64,000 nt of DNA. Source: an uncultured Prevotellamassilia sp. GTDB lineage: Bacteria > Bacteroidota > Bacteroidia > Bacteroidales > Bacteroidaceae. The notes under the pieces were generated by a model. That model was not told the DNA's origin and ran no database searches. It saw nothing but the letters and a program-made list of their open reading frames with translations. The DNA lies in NCBI GenBank assembly GCA_934255485.1, contig CAKQOG010000006.1, positions 27,041 through 91,040 of the forward strand. Reading direction: 5' to 3'. The translations under genes and the position numbers were made by a program. Position 1 is the stretch's first letter. The number at the start of each line of letters is the position of its first letter. Below are positions 54,839 through 63,045 of this stretch, piece after piece.

Positions 54839-55624
54839 ATGATTAGTCCTTTAGCATATGTAGACCCAGCTGCAAAGTTGGGCAAAAACGTTGAAGTAGG
54901 ACCATTTGCCTACATTGAAAAAGGTGTTGTTATTGGTGACAACTGCGTGATTAAAGCGCATGCAAGTATTCTTGAAGGCACAACAATGGGAAGCGGAAAC
55001 ACCATATTCCAAAATGCAGTTGTTGGCGCCACTCCTCAAGACTTTCATTATGTAAAAGGTAATCCTACAAAAGTAGTTATTGGCAATGACAACCATATTC
55101 GCGAGAATGTAGTTATAGCAGGAAGCACTTACGAGGGCAAGGCTACAACCATTGGCAACGGCAACTTCTTAATGGACCGCGTACACATCTGTCATGATGT
55201 TAAGATTGGCAACCAATGTGTGATAGGTATAGGCGCATGTATTGCAGGCGAAAGCGAATTGCACGACTGCTCCATTCAGAGCACAGGTGTTGTGGTTCAG
55301 CAACACGTTCGTGTGGGACGTTTCTCACTCATTCAGAGCGGATGCCGTGTGCAAAAAGATGTTCCACCCTACATTATCTTAGGTGGCAATCCTGCATCAT
55401 ATCACGGAGTTAATGCCATTGTACTGCAACATGTAAATGTAACAGAACGCATCATTCGCCACATAGCCAATACATACCGCATTATTTATACAAGTAACTT
55501 TAGCCTTGAAGATGCATGCCTCAAGATACCCGAACAAATACCTATGAGCGATGAGATTCAAGACATTCTTGACTTTATAAAGAATGCTAAGCATGGCATC
55601 GTTAGACAAATAAAAGAAGATTAA
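54839..55624 (+). CDS. LpxA-type acyl-ACP:UDP-GlcNAc O-acyltransferase or paralogue
   Basis: 261 residues. A left-handed beta-helix of hexapeptide repeats (VEVGPFAYIEKGVVIGDNCV, IGNGNFLMDRVHICHDVKIG) is followed by the LpxA-type helical tail (IIRHIANTYRIIYTSNFSLE). His119 in HICHD matches the catalytic His of LpxA. LpxA adds the first acyl chain to UDP-GlcNAc in lipid A synthesis. Two points differ from typical LpxA: IAGST replaces the usual HRGT/NRGT-like sequence, and PPYIILGGNPASYHGVN differs in the GN-H region. No lpxC, lpxD or fabZ is adjacent, so it may be a second, specialised copy. Confidence 0.75.
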   Translation: MISPLAYVDPAAKLGKNVEVGPFAYIEKGVVIGDNCVIKAHASILEGTTMGSGNTIFQNAVVGATPQDFHYVKGNPTKVVIGNDNHIRENVVIAGSTYEGKATTIGNGNFLMDRVHICHDVKIGNQCVIGIGACIAGESELHDCSIQSTGVVVQQHVRVGRFSLIQSGCRVQKDVPPYIILGGNPASYHGVNAIVLQHVNVTERIIRHIANTYRIIYTSNFSLEDACLKIPEQIPMSDEIQDILDFIKNAKHGIVRQIKED

Positions 55625-55649
55625 TACTTCGCTACTTATAAAGGATTAA

Positions 55650-55697
55650 GTGAGTTCAAACTTGTTTTATAACATTGTTTGAACTCACCTTTTTTTA
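55650..55697 (+). terminator. Terminator after the LpxA-type gene
   Basis: GTGAGTTCAAAC (55650-55661) pairs perfectly with GTTTGAACTCAC (55677-55688), followed by CTTTTTTT. Confidence 0.9.
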
Positions 55698-55790
55698 TAA
55701 ACAACACAACCATTATAAGTGTTAGACTTAATCCTTGTTCTCACCTTACTTACTTTTTCTAAGTATATTGCAAAGTTTTCTTACATTTGT

Positions 55791-55821
55791 TTTGTTGTTT
55801 CAAATATATGCTTTACATTTG
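55791..55821 (+). promoter_or_regulatory. trp operon promoter
   Basis: TTTG at 55791-55794 and TACATTTG at 55814-55821 with an exact 19-base spacer. Transcription would begin near 55828, just upstream of the leader-peptide start codons. Confidence 0.8.
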
Positions 55822-55850
55822 CAATCAGAAATAGTAAACAAGAAGAATGT

Positions 55851-55904
55851 ATGTTACAGGATTTACTAAATAATATGTATTGGTGGCGCCGCTTGCAACT
55901 TTAA
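55851..55904 (+). CDS. trpL: trp leader peptide with tandem Trp codons
   Basis: A 17-codon frame MLQDLLNNMYWWRRLQL, or 9 codons (MYWWRRLQL) if started at the second ATG at 55875. The adjacent UGG codons at 55881-55886 lie 5 codons before the stop. The position between the trp promoter and the attenuator hairpin, and the antiterminator segment immediately after the stop codon, fit a ribosome-mediated Trp sensor. It is not a stable protein. The longer in-frame extension upstream begins before the promoter and is rejected. Confidence 0.82.
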   Translation: MLQDLLNNMYWWRRLQL

Positions 55905-55906
55905 GA

Positions 55907-56009
55907 GTCGTAAGTGGACTTTCACCGTGTAACCATTCTTTTTAGCTATGCCATAGTTGATTATGATATTTCGAGCGGCCCGTCAAACTTACGACGTGGT
56001 CGCTTTTTT
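55907..56009 (+). promoter_or_regulatory. trp attenuator: antiterminator and Rho-independent terminator
   Basis: The terminator stem is AGCGGCCCGTC (55974-55984) with GACGTGGTCGCT (55993-56004), 11 pairs and one bulge, then T6. The alternative pairing is GTCGTAAGT (55907-55915) with ACTTACGAC (55987-55995), nine perfect pairs that overlap the terminator loop and 3' arm. A ribosome at the leader stop codon (55902-55904) would cover 55907-55915 and allow termination. One stalled at the Trp codons would leave it free and allow read-through to trpB. The remainder of the 462-base gap 55625-56086 holds the terminator, promoter and leader already listed. Confidence 0.85.
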
Positions 56010-56086
56010 GATATATCACGGCTACTATTTGGCATACATACAACATTGATATTAACAACAAAATACTAATAAAAACATACTACATC

Positions 56087-57316
56087 ATGAGCAAATTTGA
56101 CGTTACAGACAACGGATACTTTGGTCGTTACGGCGGTGCATATATCCCTGAAATACTTCATAAATGCGTAGAAGACCTACATAAGAACTATCGCAAGATT
56201 ATGGATAGCGAGGACTTTAAAGAAGAGTTTCACCAATTGCTTCGCGACTATGTAGGTCGTCCCTCACCTCTCTACTTGTCTAAAAACCTCAGCAAAATTC
56301 ATGGATGCAAAATATATTTGAAACGTGAAGACCTTAACCACACTGGTGCACACAAGATAAATAATGCTATTGGCCAAATATTGCTGGCACGTCGCATGGG
56401 CAAGAAACGCATTGTTGCCGAAACAGGTGCAGGCCAACATGGTGTGGCAACCGCTACAGTTTGTGCATTGATGCACATGCCATGCGTGGTTTATATGGGC
56501 GCATTAGATGTGCAACGTCAAAAACCTAATGTAGAGAAAATGCGTTTGCTCGGAGCAAAGGTTGTTGCTGTTGAGAGCGGAAATCAAACGCTGAAAGATG
56601 CTTGCAACGAGGCCATTCGCGACTGGTGTTGCCATCCTTCAGACACGTTCTACCTCATTGGTTCTACCATGGGCCCACACCCCTACCCCGACATGGTTGC
56701 GCGTCTGCAGAGTGTTATCAGCGCCGAAATCCGCAAACAACTACAAGAGAAAGAAGGTCGTCCAACTCCTGATTACCTAGTGGCATGTATCGGTGGTGGC
56801 TCTAATGCAGCTGGCACAATATTCAACTTTTTAGACGATGATGACGTAAAAATAGTCTATGCCGAAGCAGGCGGCAAAGGCGTTGATTCTGGTTTAACAG
56901 CAGCTACACTCAATATGGGACAAGAAGGTGTGTTGCATGGTTTCCGCTCACTTGTAATTCAAGACGAAGACGGACAAATAGTAGAACCCTACTCTATTTC
57001 AGCTGGTCTTGACTATCCTGGTATTGGTCCGCTACACGCACACTTAGTTAAAACAGGCCGTGCTCAAGCATTGGCTATTAACGACGACGAAGCTTTGGCA
57101 GCCGCCTACGAACTCAATCGCATAGATGGTATATTACCAGCTTTAGAGTCTGCTCATGCCTTAGGAGCACTACACCGACTCAAGTTCAAGCCAACTGATA
57201 TTGTGGTTGTTACGCTTTCTGGACGCGGCGATAAAGACATGGCCACCTACTTGGCACACGCACCCAAGGGCGACTTCCCCACGAACTATGATGACATCCG
57301 AAAAAGTTTACAATAG
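56087..57316 (+). CDS. trpB: Tryptophan synthase beta chain
   Basis: 409 residues. It condenses indole with serine using PLP, in complex with TrpA. The PLP Lys is in HTGAHKINNAIGQ (about residue 90) and the catalytic Glu in AETGAGQHGVATATV. The Gly-rich phosphate loop is CIGGGSNAAGTIF. It is the first structural gene after the attenuator, as is usual in Bacteroidales trp operons. It belongs to the common TrpB1 type by length. Confidence 0.99.
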   Translation: MSKFDVTDNGYFGRYGGAYIPEILHKCVEDLHKNYRKIMDSEDFKEEFHQLLRDYVGRPSPLYLSKNLSKIHGCKIYLKREDLNHTGAHKINNAIGQILLARRMGKKRIVAETGAGQHGVATATVCALMHMPCVVYMGALDVQRQKPNVEKMRLLGAKVVAVESGNQTLKDACNEAIRDWCCHPSDTFYLIGSTMGPHPYPDMVARLQSVISAEIRKQLQEKEGRPTPDYLVACIGGGSNAAGTIFNFLDDDDVKIVYAEAGGKGVDSGLTAATLNMGQEGVLHGFRSLVIQDEDGQIVEPYSISAGLDYPGIGPLHAHLVKTGRAQALAINDDEALAAAYELNRIDGILPALESAHALGALHRLKFKPTDIVVVTLSGRGDKDMATYLAHAPKGDFPTNYDDIRKSLQ

Positions 57317-57400
57317 GCATAACTTATAGAACCACCCTAAGAGTAAACCCACTTTTACTGTCACATTCATCTATATACAAATCTGTTGAATATACACATT

Positions 57401-58807
57401 ATGTTTCACTATACAGTTAGAACTCAACCTTTACCTGGCGATTTGAGCACTCCCGTCAGCACATATCTAAAGGTGCGCGACCTTTTTGCACAAAGTGCAT
57501 TAATGGAAAGTTCGGATTATCATGGTTCTGAGAATAATCGTTCATTCATCGGCCTTGACCCTCTTGCCTCATTTAGTGTGGCGCATGGAAAAGCGGTAAT
57601 GAACTTTCCCGACAAAACGATTAAGACCCTTGACTTAAGCGATGATTATACCGTTGCCGATGCTTTTGAAGATTTTATTCAGTTGTTTAGAGTAGAGGGA
57701 GAGGACAAAGGCTATTGCGGCTTGTATGGATATACATCGTTTAATGCCGTACGCTATTTTGAACACATTGCAGTGAAAGATAGCAAAGAAAAGAAAAACG
57801 ATGCACCCGACATTCACTATATACTATACAAATATCTACTCGTTTTCAATGACTTCAGTAGCGAACTGAAGTTGCTTGAAATGCTTGCAGATGGCGAAGA
57901 GAGCAAGGCACATCAGATAGCAAGTGCTGTAATGAGCCGTAACTATGCCACTTATAAGTTTCATGCAGTTGGAGAAACCTCTTCGCCACTTACCGACGAA
58001 GAACATAAAGCCAACATACGACGTGGCATTGCCCACTGCAAACGAGGTGATGTGTTTCAGATAGTGCTTTCACGCCGTTTTATACAGCGATATGAGGGCG
58101 ACGACTTTGAGCTTTACCGTGCACTTCGTCGCATCAACCCTTCGCCATACCTTTTCTACTTTGACTTTGGTGGCTTTAGAATATTTGGTTCATCGCCCGA
58201 AACCCATTGTCGTATCGAAGACGATGGCACTGCCTACATAGACCCTATAGCAGGCACAACCCGACGAATGGGCAACCGCGAAGCCGACCTCAGAGCTGCA
58301 CAAGCCCTACATGCCGACCCTAAGGAAAATGCTGAGCACACCATGCTCGTAGACCTTGCACGCAACGACCTTAACCGCCACTGCACCAACGTAAAGGTTG
58401 ATTTTTTAAAAGATACACAATTTTATAGTCATGTTATTCATTTGGTAAGTCGTGTAAGCGGAAAGGTACGTCCAGGAACAAACCCTATTAAACTTTTGGC
58501 TGATACATTCCCAGCTGGCACATTAAGCGGTGCCCCTAAGGTACGTGCACTCCAACTCATTAGCGAGTACGAACCACACAATCGTGGTGCTTATGGCGGT
58601 TGCATCGGTTTTATTGGCCTTAACGGAACACTTAATCAAGCCATTACCATTCGTTCGTTTGTTAGTCGTAATGGCGAATTGTGGTTTCAAGCAGGAGGCG
58701 GCATTGTAGCTGCAAGCAACGAAGACTATGAGTTACAAGAGGTAAACAACAAACTGGGTGCACTGCGTAAAGCCATTCTTTTAGCCGAAAGCAATGATAA
58801 GGCATAA
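57401..58807 (+). CDS. trpE: Anthranilate synthase component I
   Basis: About 468 residues from the ATG at 57401; an upstream TTG in frame is not needed. It makes anthranilate from chorismate with ammonia from TrpG. SALMESSDYHGSENNRS resembles the LLES feedback-inhibition site for tryptophan. The chorismate-binding core is intact (FQIVLSRRFIQRYEGDDF, FGSSPETH, PIAGTTRRMG, EHTMLVDLARNDLNRH, FPAGTLSGAPKVRA). It precedes trpG by 20 bases. Confidence 0.98.
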   Translation: MFHYTVRTQPLPGDLSTPVSTYLKVRDLFAQSALMESSDYHGSENNRSFIGLDPLASFSVAHGKAVMNFPDKTIKTLDLSDDYTVADAFEDFIQLFRVEGEDKGYCGLYGYTSFNAVRYFEHIAVKDSKEKKNDAPDIHYILYKYLLVFNDFSSELKLLEMLADGEESKAHQIASAVMSRNYATYKFHAVGETSSPLTDEEHKANIRRGIAHCKRGDVFQIVLSRRFIQRYEGDDFELYRALRRINPSPYLFYFDFGGFRIFGSSPETHCRIEDDGTAYIDPIAGTTRRMGNREADLRAAQALHADPKENAEHTMLVDLARNDLNRHCTNVKVDFLKDTQFYSHVIHLVSRVSGKVRPGTNPIKLLADTFPAGTLSGAPKVRALQLISEYEPHNRGAYGGCIGFIGLNGTLNQAITIRSFVSRNGELWFQAGGGIVAASNEDYELQEVNNKLGALRKAILLAESNDKA

Positions 58808-58827
58808 CGATTTTTACAAAAGACCAA

Positions 58828-59400
58828 ATGAAAATACTACTCATTGATAATTACGACTCATTCACCTACAACCTTTTTCAATATATTGAGGAAGAAGGGG
58901 GCGACAATATAAAAGTTACGGTATGGCGCAACGACCAATTCGATATTGCTGATGTCGAAGCATTCGATAAGATTGTGCTATCACCAGGTCCAGGTATACC
59001 CGACGAAGCAGGCCTACTCAAACAAGTTATTGAAACTTATGCAGCTACCAAACCTATATTGGGAGTTTGCTTGGGCGAACAAGCCATTGGCGAAGTTTTT
59101 GGCGGTAAGCTTCTTAACTTATCACACGTGTTTCATGGTGTGCAAACTCCCACACACATCGTTGCAGACGACTACATTTTCGACGGACTCGCGCCTATAC
59201 AGCAAGTGGGACGATACCACTCGTGGGTTGTGCAGAAAGAGGAACTACCAAGCACATTGCAGGTAACAGCACTGAGCGACGAAGGACAAATTATGGCACT
59301 GCGCCACAAAACATACGATGTCCACGGCATACAGTTTCATCCTGAGTCAATACTTACTCCCAATGGCAGAAAAATAATTAGCAACTTTGTAAAACACTAA
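58828..59400 (+). CDS. trpG: Anthranilate synthase component II (glutamine amidotransferase)
   Basis: 190 residues, class I glutaminase that supplies ammonia to TrpE. Seen: LLIDNYDSFTYNLFQYIEEE, the oxyanion SPGPGIPDEAG, the nucleophile Cys in LGVCLGEQAIGEVFGG, and the His-Glu pair in HGIQFHPESILTPNG. The usual motif is GVCLGHQ; here Glu replaces that His. The rest is normal, and it starts 20 bases after trpE. Confidence 0.97.
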   Translation: MKILLIDNYDSFTYNLFQYIEEEGGDNIKVTVWRNDQFDIADVEAFDKIVLSPGPGIPDEAGLLKQVIETYAATKPILGVCLGEQAIGEVFGGKLLNLSHVFHGVQTPTHIVADDYIFDGLAPIQQVGRYHSWVVQKEELPSTLQVTALSDEGQIMALRHKTYDVHGIQFHPESILTPNGRKIISNFVKH

Positions 59401-59405
59401 CGAAG

Positions 59406-60401
59406 ATGAAGGACATATTAGAGCATTTGTTTCAGCACAACATTCTTACGCGCCAACAAGCTCACGATTTGCTCATTGGCATTGCCGAGAAGAAATATGT
59501 AGAAGCACAAATTGCTTCATTGCTCACTATATATCGCATGCGCGACATCCATGTAGACGAACTGTTGGGGTTTCGCGATGCACTCATCGAAAAGGCTCAC
59601 GCTATAGACCTCTCTGCCTACAAAGCACTCGACATTGTAGGTACTGGCGGAGATGGTAAAAACACGTTTAATATCTCCACTTGTGCATGCTTTGTTGTAG
59701 CTGGTGCCGGATATAAAGTGGCCAAACATGGCAACTATGGTGCATCGTCGGTAAGCGGAGCGAGCACTGTTTTACAACTGCATGGCGTGAAGTTTACAAA
59801 CGACGAAAGCACCATACGCAAGAGCATCGAGACCTGTGGCATGGCTTATCTGCATGCACCATTGTTTCATCCAGCACTTGCCGTTGTAGGACCATTACGC
59901 AAACAACTTGGGGTGAAAACAATATTTAATCTCTTAGGCCCATTGGTAAACCCCTCGCACACTGCCTACCAACTGCTCGGTGTGGCAAACCTTGACCAAA
60001 TGCGCCTTTACACCAACACGTTGCAACAAATAGGTATAGGTTTTACCGTTGTAACCAGCCTCGATGGGTACGATGAAATTTCGCTTACCGACAACTTTAA
60101 GGTGATGTCGAACCATACTGAAAGCATTTATCGTCCCTCACAATTGGGCTTGAACATTGCCCCCTCTTGCTCACTACATGGAGGAGCAACAGCCGAAGAA
60201 GCTGCGCAAATATTCGACAATGTGCTATGTAACAAAGCTACAGATTTTCAGCGCGAAGCCGTGCTTATCAATGCAGCCTTCGGCATACACACTATTTGTC
60301 CTGAAAAGACGCTTGAAGCATGTATCGACGAAGCCCGCACATCACTAATTAGCGGAAAAGCACGAAACACATTCAAGAAATTTATAGAGATCAACTCTTA
60401 A
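59406..60401 (+). CDS. trpD: Anthranilate phosphoribosyltransferase
   Basis: 331 residues. It joins anthranilate to PRPP. The PRPP-binding GTGGDGKNTFNISTCA is intact, as is KHGNYGASSVSGASTVLQLH, and FNLLGPLVNPSHTAYQLLGV in the C-terminal domain. It starts 5 bases after trpG, consistent with translational coupling. Confidence 0.98.
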   Translation: MKDILEHLFQHNILTRQQAHDLLIGIAEKKYVEAQIASLLTIYRMRDIHVDELLGFRDALIEKAHAIDLSAYKALDIVGTGGDGKNTFNISTCACFVVAGAGYKVAKHGNYGASSVSGASTVLQLHGVKFTNDESTIRKSIETCGMAYLHAPLFHPALAVVGPLRKQLGVKTIFNLLGPLVNPSHTAYQLLGVANLDQMRLYTNTLQQIGIGFTVVTSLDGYDEISLTDNFKVMSNHTESIYRPSQLGLNIAPSCSLHGGATAEEAAQIFDNVLCNKATDFQREAVLINAAFGIHTICPEKTLEACIDEARTSLISGKARNTFKKFIEINS

Positions 60402-60419
60402 AATATCTAATCTATCAAC

Positions 60420-61202
60420 ATGGCCAATATATTAGATAAAATCATTGCTTCCAAGCAGCTTGAAGTAGACGAAGCCAAACAAAGAGTTTCGATAGAGCAA
60501 CTTAAACGCCAAGCCGCCATGCAAGCCACCCCCATAAGTATGCGCCAATCTATATTGTCGCACAAGGGAGGCATCATTGCTGAGTTTAAACGACGTTCGC
60601 CATCAAAAGATTGGATTAAGCGCGATGCACGTGTAGAGGATATTATCCCTGCCTACGAGATTGCTGGTGCCGCAGGCTTGTCAATATTAACAGACAATCA
60701 GTACTTTGGCGGAAATATCAACGACGTTAAACATGCACGCTCGCTCACCTCATTGCCCATCCTGCGCAAGGAATTTGTGATAGATGCATACCAGCTTTAC
60801 GAAGCCAGAGCCGCTGGAGCCGATGCTTGCCTATTGATTGCAGCTGCTATTGGCAACGAGCGTTGTAAGGAATTGGCAGCCGTGGCACACGATATAGGTT
60901 TAGAGGTATTGCTCGAAGTGCATGCCGTTGAAGAGATTGAAGCATTCTCAGACAACGTTGATATTATAGGCGTAAACAATCGCAATCTTAAGTATTTTAA
61001 AACCGACCCGCAGCAATCTGTTGAACTCTACAACCATTTGCCTCAAGGTGTTTTAGCTATATCAGAGAGTGGCTTGCTCGACCCTCTTGTTGCAAACAAA
61101 CTTCAAAGCATAGGCTACAAAGGCTTTCTGGTTGGCGAAGCTTTTATGCGAACCGAGCAGCCTGGAGCTGCTCTCTCACACTACATTCAATGCCTTGACT
61201 AA
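60420..61202 (+). CDS. trpC: Indole-3-glycerol phosphate synthase
   Basis: 260 residues, a TIM barrel. Conserved elements: IIAEFKRRSPSKDWIKRDA (catalytic Lys), LSILTDNQYFGGNINDVKHA, LRKEFVIDAYQLYEARAAGA, VLLEVHAVEEIE and GVNNRNLKYFKTD, SESGLLDP, and GFLVGEAFMR. It is separate from trpF, unlike the fused E. coli gene. Confidence 0.98.
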   Translation: MANILDKIIASKQLEVDEAKQRVSIEQLKRQAAMQATPISMRQSILSHKGGIIAEFKRRSPSKDWIKRDARVEDIIPAYEIAGAAGLSILTDNQYFGGNINDVKHARSLTSLPILRKEFVIDAYQLYEARAAGADACLLIAAAIGNERCKELAAVAHDIGLEVLLEVHAVEEIEAFSDNVDIIGVNNRNLKYFKTDPQQSVELYNHLPQGVLAISESGLLDPLVANKLQSIGYKGFLVGEAFMRTEQPGAALSHYIQCLD

Positions 61203-61223
61203 GATTTACAAATTCACTGTGAT

Positions 61224-61880
61224 ATGACGTATAGTTTTCAAGAAGAGACGCATACATCACAGCATTCAACACCTTTAATAAAGGTGTGTGGTATGCGCGA
61301 AGCAAATAACATTCAAGCTATCGATCACTTACACCCCGATTGGATGGGGTTTATATTTTATCCCCAGTCCTCGCGATATGTAAGCGAAGTTCCCTGCATT
61401 CTGCCTCAATATGCCAAGCGGATAGGCGTTTTTGTACACCCACAATTTCGCGATGTGATGGAGCATGTAAAGCAATACAATCTTGATGCAGTACAGTTTC
61501 ACGGAACGGCATCACCCCAAATGTGTGCAACGTTTAGAGAGCATGGGCTCAAAGTGTTCAGAGCACTACCTGTTACTGAAACATTTGTTGCCGAAACAGC
61601 TGAGTACACCGGAAAGATAGACTACTTTGTTTTCGACAATCCCACACTTAAGTTTGGAGGTAGCGGACAACGCTACGATTGGACATTGCTAAAGCGATAT
61701 ACAGGTCCAACCCCCTTCTTGCTTAGCGGCGGCTTATCGCCCCAATTATTAAACGAAATCAAACAGTTTCATCACCCATTTCTTGCTGGATACGACATTA
61801 ACAGTGGCTTCGAAACAGCACCCGCACTAAAAGATGAATCAACCGTCATGCAGTTTATAAAAGAGATTAAGCAACAATAG
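61224..61880 (+). CDS. trpF: Phosphoribosylanthranilate isomerase
   Basis: 218 residues. The catalytic Cys region LIKVCGMREANNIQAI and Asp-bearing strand FVFDNPTLKFGGSGQRYDW are present, as is MGFIFYPQSSRYV. The N terminus has about 18 extra residues (TYSFQEETHTSQHSTP) before the barrel. It isomerises phosphoribosylanthranilate to CdRP between TrpD and TrpC. Confidence 0.96.
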   Translation: MTYSFQEETHTSQHSTPLIKVCGMREANNIQAIDHLHPDWMGFIFYPQSSRYVSEVPCILPQYAKRIGVFVHPQFRDVMEHVKQYNLDAVQFHGTASPQMCATFREHGLKVFRALPVTETFVAETAEYTGKIDYFVFDNPTLKFGGSGQRYDWTLLKRYTGPTPFLLSGGLSPQLLNEIKQFHHPFLAGYDINSGFETAPALKDESTVMQFIKEIKQQ

Positions 61881-61925
61881 AATATAAGCAATTACAAAAT
61901 AGGTAACTAAAGATATTGAATACAC

Positions 61926-62699
61926 ATGAACAGAATAAAACAACTCTTTCAAGATAAAAAATCAAACATTCTCTCGGTATACTTCTGTGCGGGCTATCCA
62001 ACGCTCGACAGCACAGTTCCAACACTTCAGGCACTGCAACAAGGCGGCGTTGATATGGTAGAAATTGGCATACCCTTTAGCGACCCATTAGCCGACGGAC
62101 CTACTATTCAAGCAGCTGCTTCAAAGGCACTAAAAAATGGTATGTCGCTACACAAACTCTTTGAGCAACTCAAGGATATTCGCCAATCTATCCATATGCC
62201 ACTCATCCTTATGGGTTATCTCAACCCAATCATTCACTATGGCTACGAAGCTTTTTGCAGTAAATGCAAAGAGGTGGGTATCGACGGCCTTATCATCCCC
62301 GACCTTCCTTTCGACCAATTTGAAGAGGAGTACTTAAGCACAACGCGCAAGTATGGCATAGAGATGGTATTTCTCGTAACGCCCGAAACATCCGAAGAGC
62401 GCATACGCACCATTGATGCTAATACCGATGGCTTTATCTATGCCGTTAGCTCTGCATCGGTAACAGGGGCACAAGCATCATTCAACGATGCTAAACAAGC
62501 CTACTTCAAGCGCCTTGAAAGCATGCACCTCAACAATCCACAATTAGTTGGGTTTGGTATCTCAAACCTTGCCACTCGGCAAGCAGCAGAGGCTCACACT
62601 GCAGGTGTAATCGTTGGTTCAAAGTTTGTTTCTTTGCTATCAAGCACAGCCACTCCCACCGAAGCTGTAAAGAAACTCATGCAGGCACTTAACGAATAA
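61926..62699 (+). CDS. trpA: Tryptophan synthase alpha chain
   Basis: 257 residues. The catalytic Glu and Asp are in DMVEIGIPFSDPLADGPTIQ. Other conserved parts: LMGYLNPIIHYGYEAFC, GLIIPDLPFDQ, TPETSEERI and GFIYAVSSASVTGAQ. It cleaves indole-3-glycerol phosphate to indole, which passes to TrpB. It is the last gene of the operon, followed by a terminator-like hairpin. Confidence 0.99.
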   Translation: MNRIKQLFQDKKSNILSVYFCAGYPTLDSTVPTLQALQQGGVDMVEIGIPFSDPLADGPTIQAAASKALKNGMSLHKLFEQLKDIRQSIHMPLILMGYLNPIIHYGYEAFCSKCKEVGIDGLIIPDLPFDQFEEEYLSTTRKYGIEMVFLVTPETSEERIRTIDANTDGFIYAVSSASVTGAQASFNDAKQAYFKRLESMHLNNPQLVGFGISNLATRQAAEAHTAGVIVGSKFVSLLSSTATPTEAVKKLMQALNE

Positions 62700-62766
62700 A
62701 GAGCAATGCACAAAAACAGCATTTAGGTTGCTGTCTACTTACTATCTCACTTTTTTGAAAAACAAC

Positions 62767-62802
62767 AAAAGCCTTCACATCCCCCTATCATAGGGAGCTT
62801 TT
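62767..62802 (+). terminator. trp operon terminator candidate
   Basis: AAAAGC (62767-62772) pairs with GCTTTT (62797-62802), enclosing a CCCTAT/ATAGGG hairpin. It lies 67 bases after the trpA stop. The 346-base gap 62700-63045 also holds the two repeats below and no gene. Confidence 0.5.
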
Positions 62803-62826
62803 GATGACTAAACACATATTCTGCTG

Positions 62827-62914
62827 GCGTATCACGGGCGTGATACGTGCGTATCATGGGCGCGATACGTGCGTATCAGGGCCGTGATACGTGCGTATCG
62901 TGGGCGTGATACGC
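62827..62914. repeat. Four 22-bp tandem palindromic repeats
   Basis: Units at 62827, 62849, 62871 and 62893 are each 22 bases, opening GCGTATCA or GCGTATCG and closing TGATACGT (or CGATACGT, TGATACGC). Both the units (GTATCAC/GTGATAC) and their junctions (GATACGTGCGTATC) are palindromic. Variation is limited to the centre. It lies between convergent trpA and the barrel remnant. Confidence 0.9.
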
Positions 62915-62945
62915 TAACATAAAAGCACTATAGTGATAAAAGGAT

Positions 62946-63002
62946 GCACATCATACATTAAAAAGAACGCACACCATACATCAAAAAGACGTATGATATG
63001 CG
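62946..63002. repeat. Short direct repeat plus inverted partial copy
   Basis: Two near-identical units (62946-62968, 62969-62990) share GCACA-CATACAT-AAAAAGA, followed by GTATGATATGCG, which is complementary to the unit start. It resembles the other 22-23-bp arrays but has only two units. Confidence 0.6.
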
Positions 63003-63045
63003 CTAAAAATACTAACAATGAGCTATCTGATGTAGCCCTTCCCTT

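Noticed and set aside
55719..55904. A 61-residue protein upstream of trpB
   Set aside because: Its first 40 codons lie before the trp promoter and transcription start and have no coding character; only the last 9-17 codons are the leader peptide.
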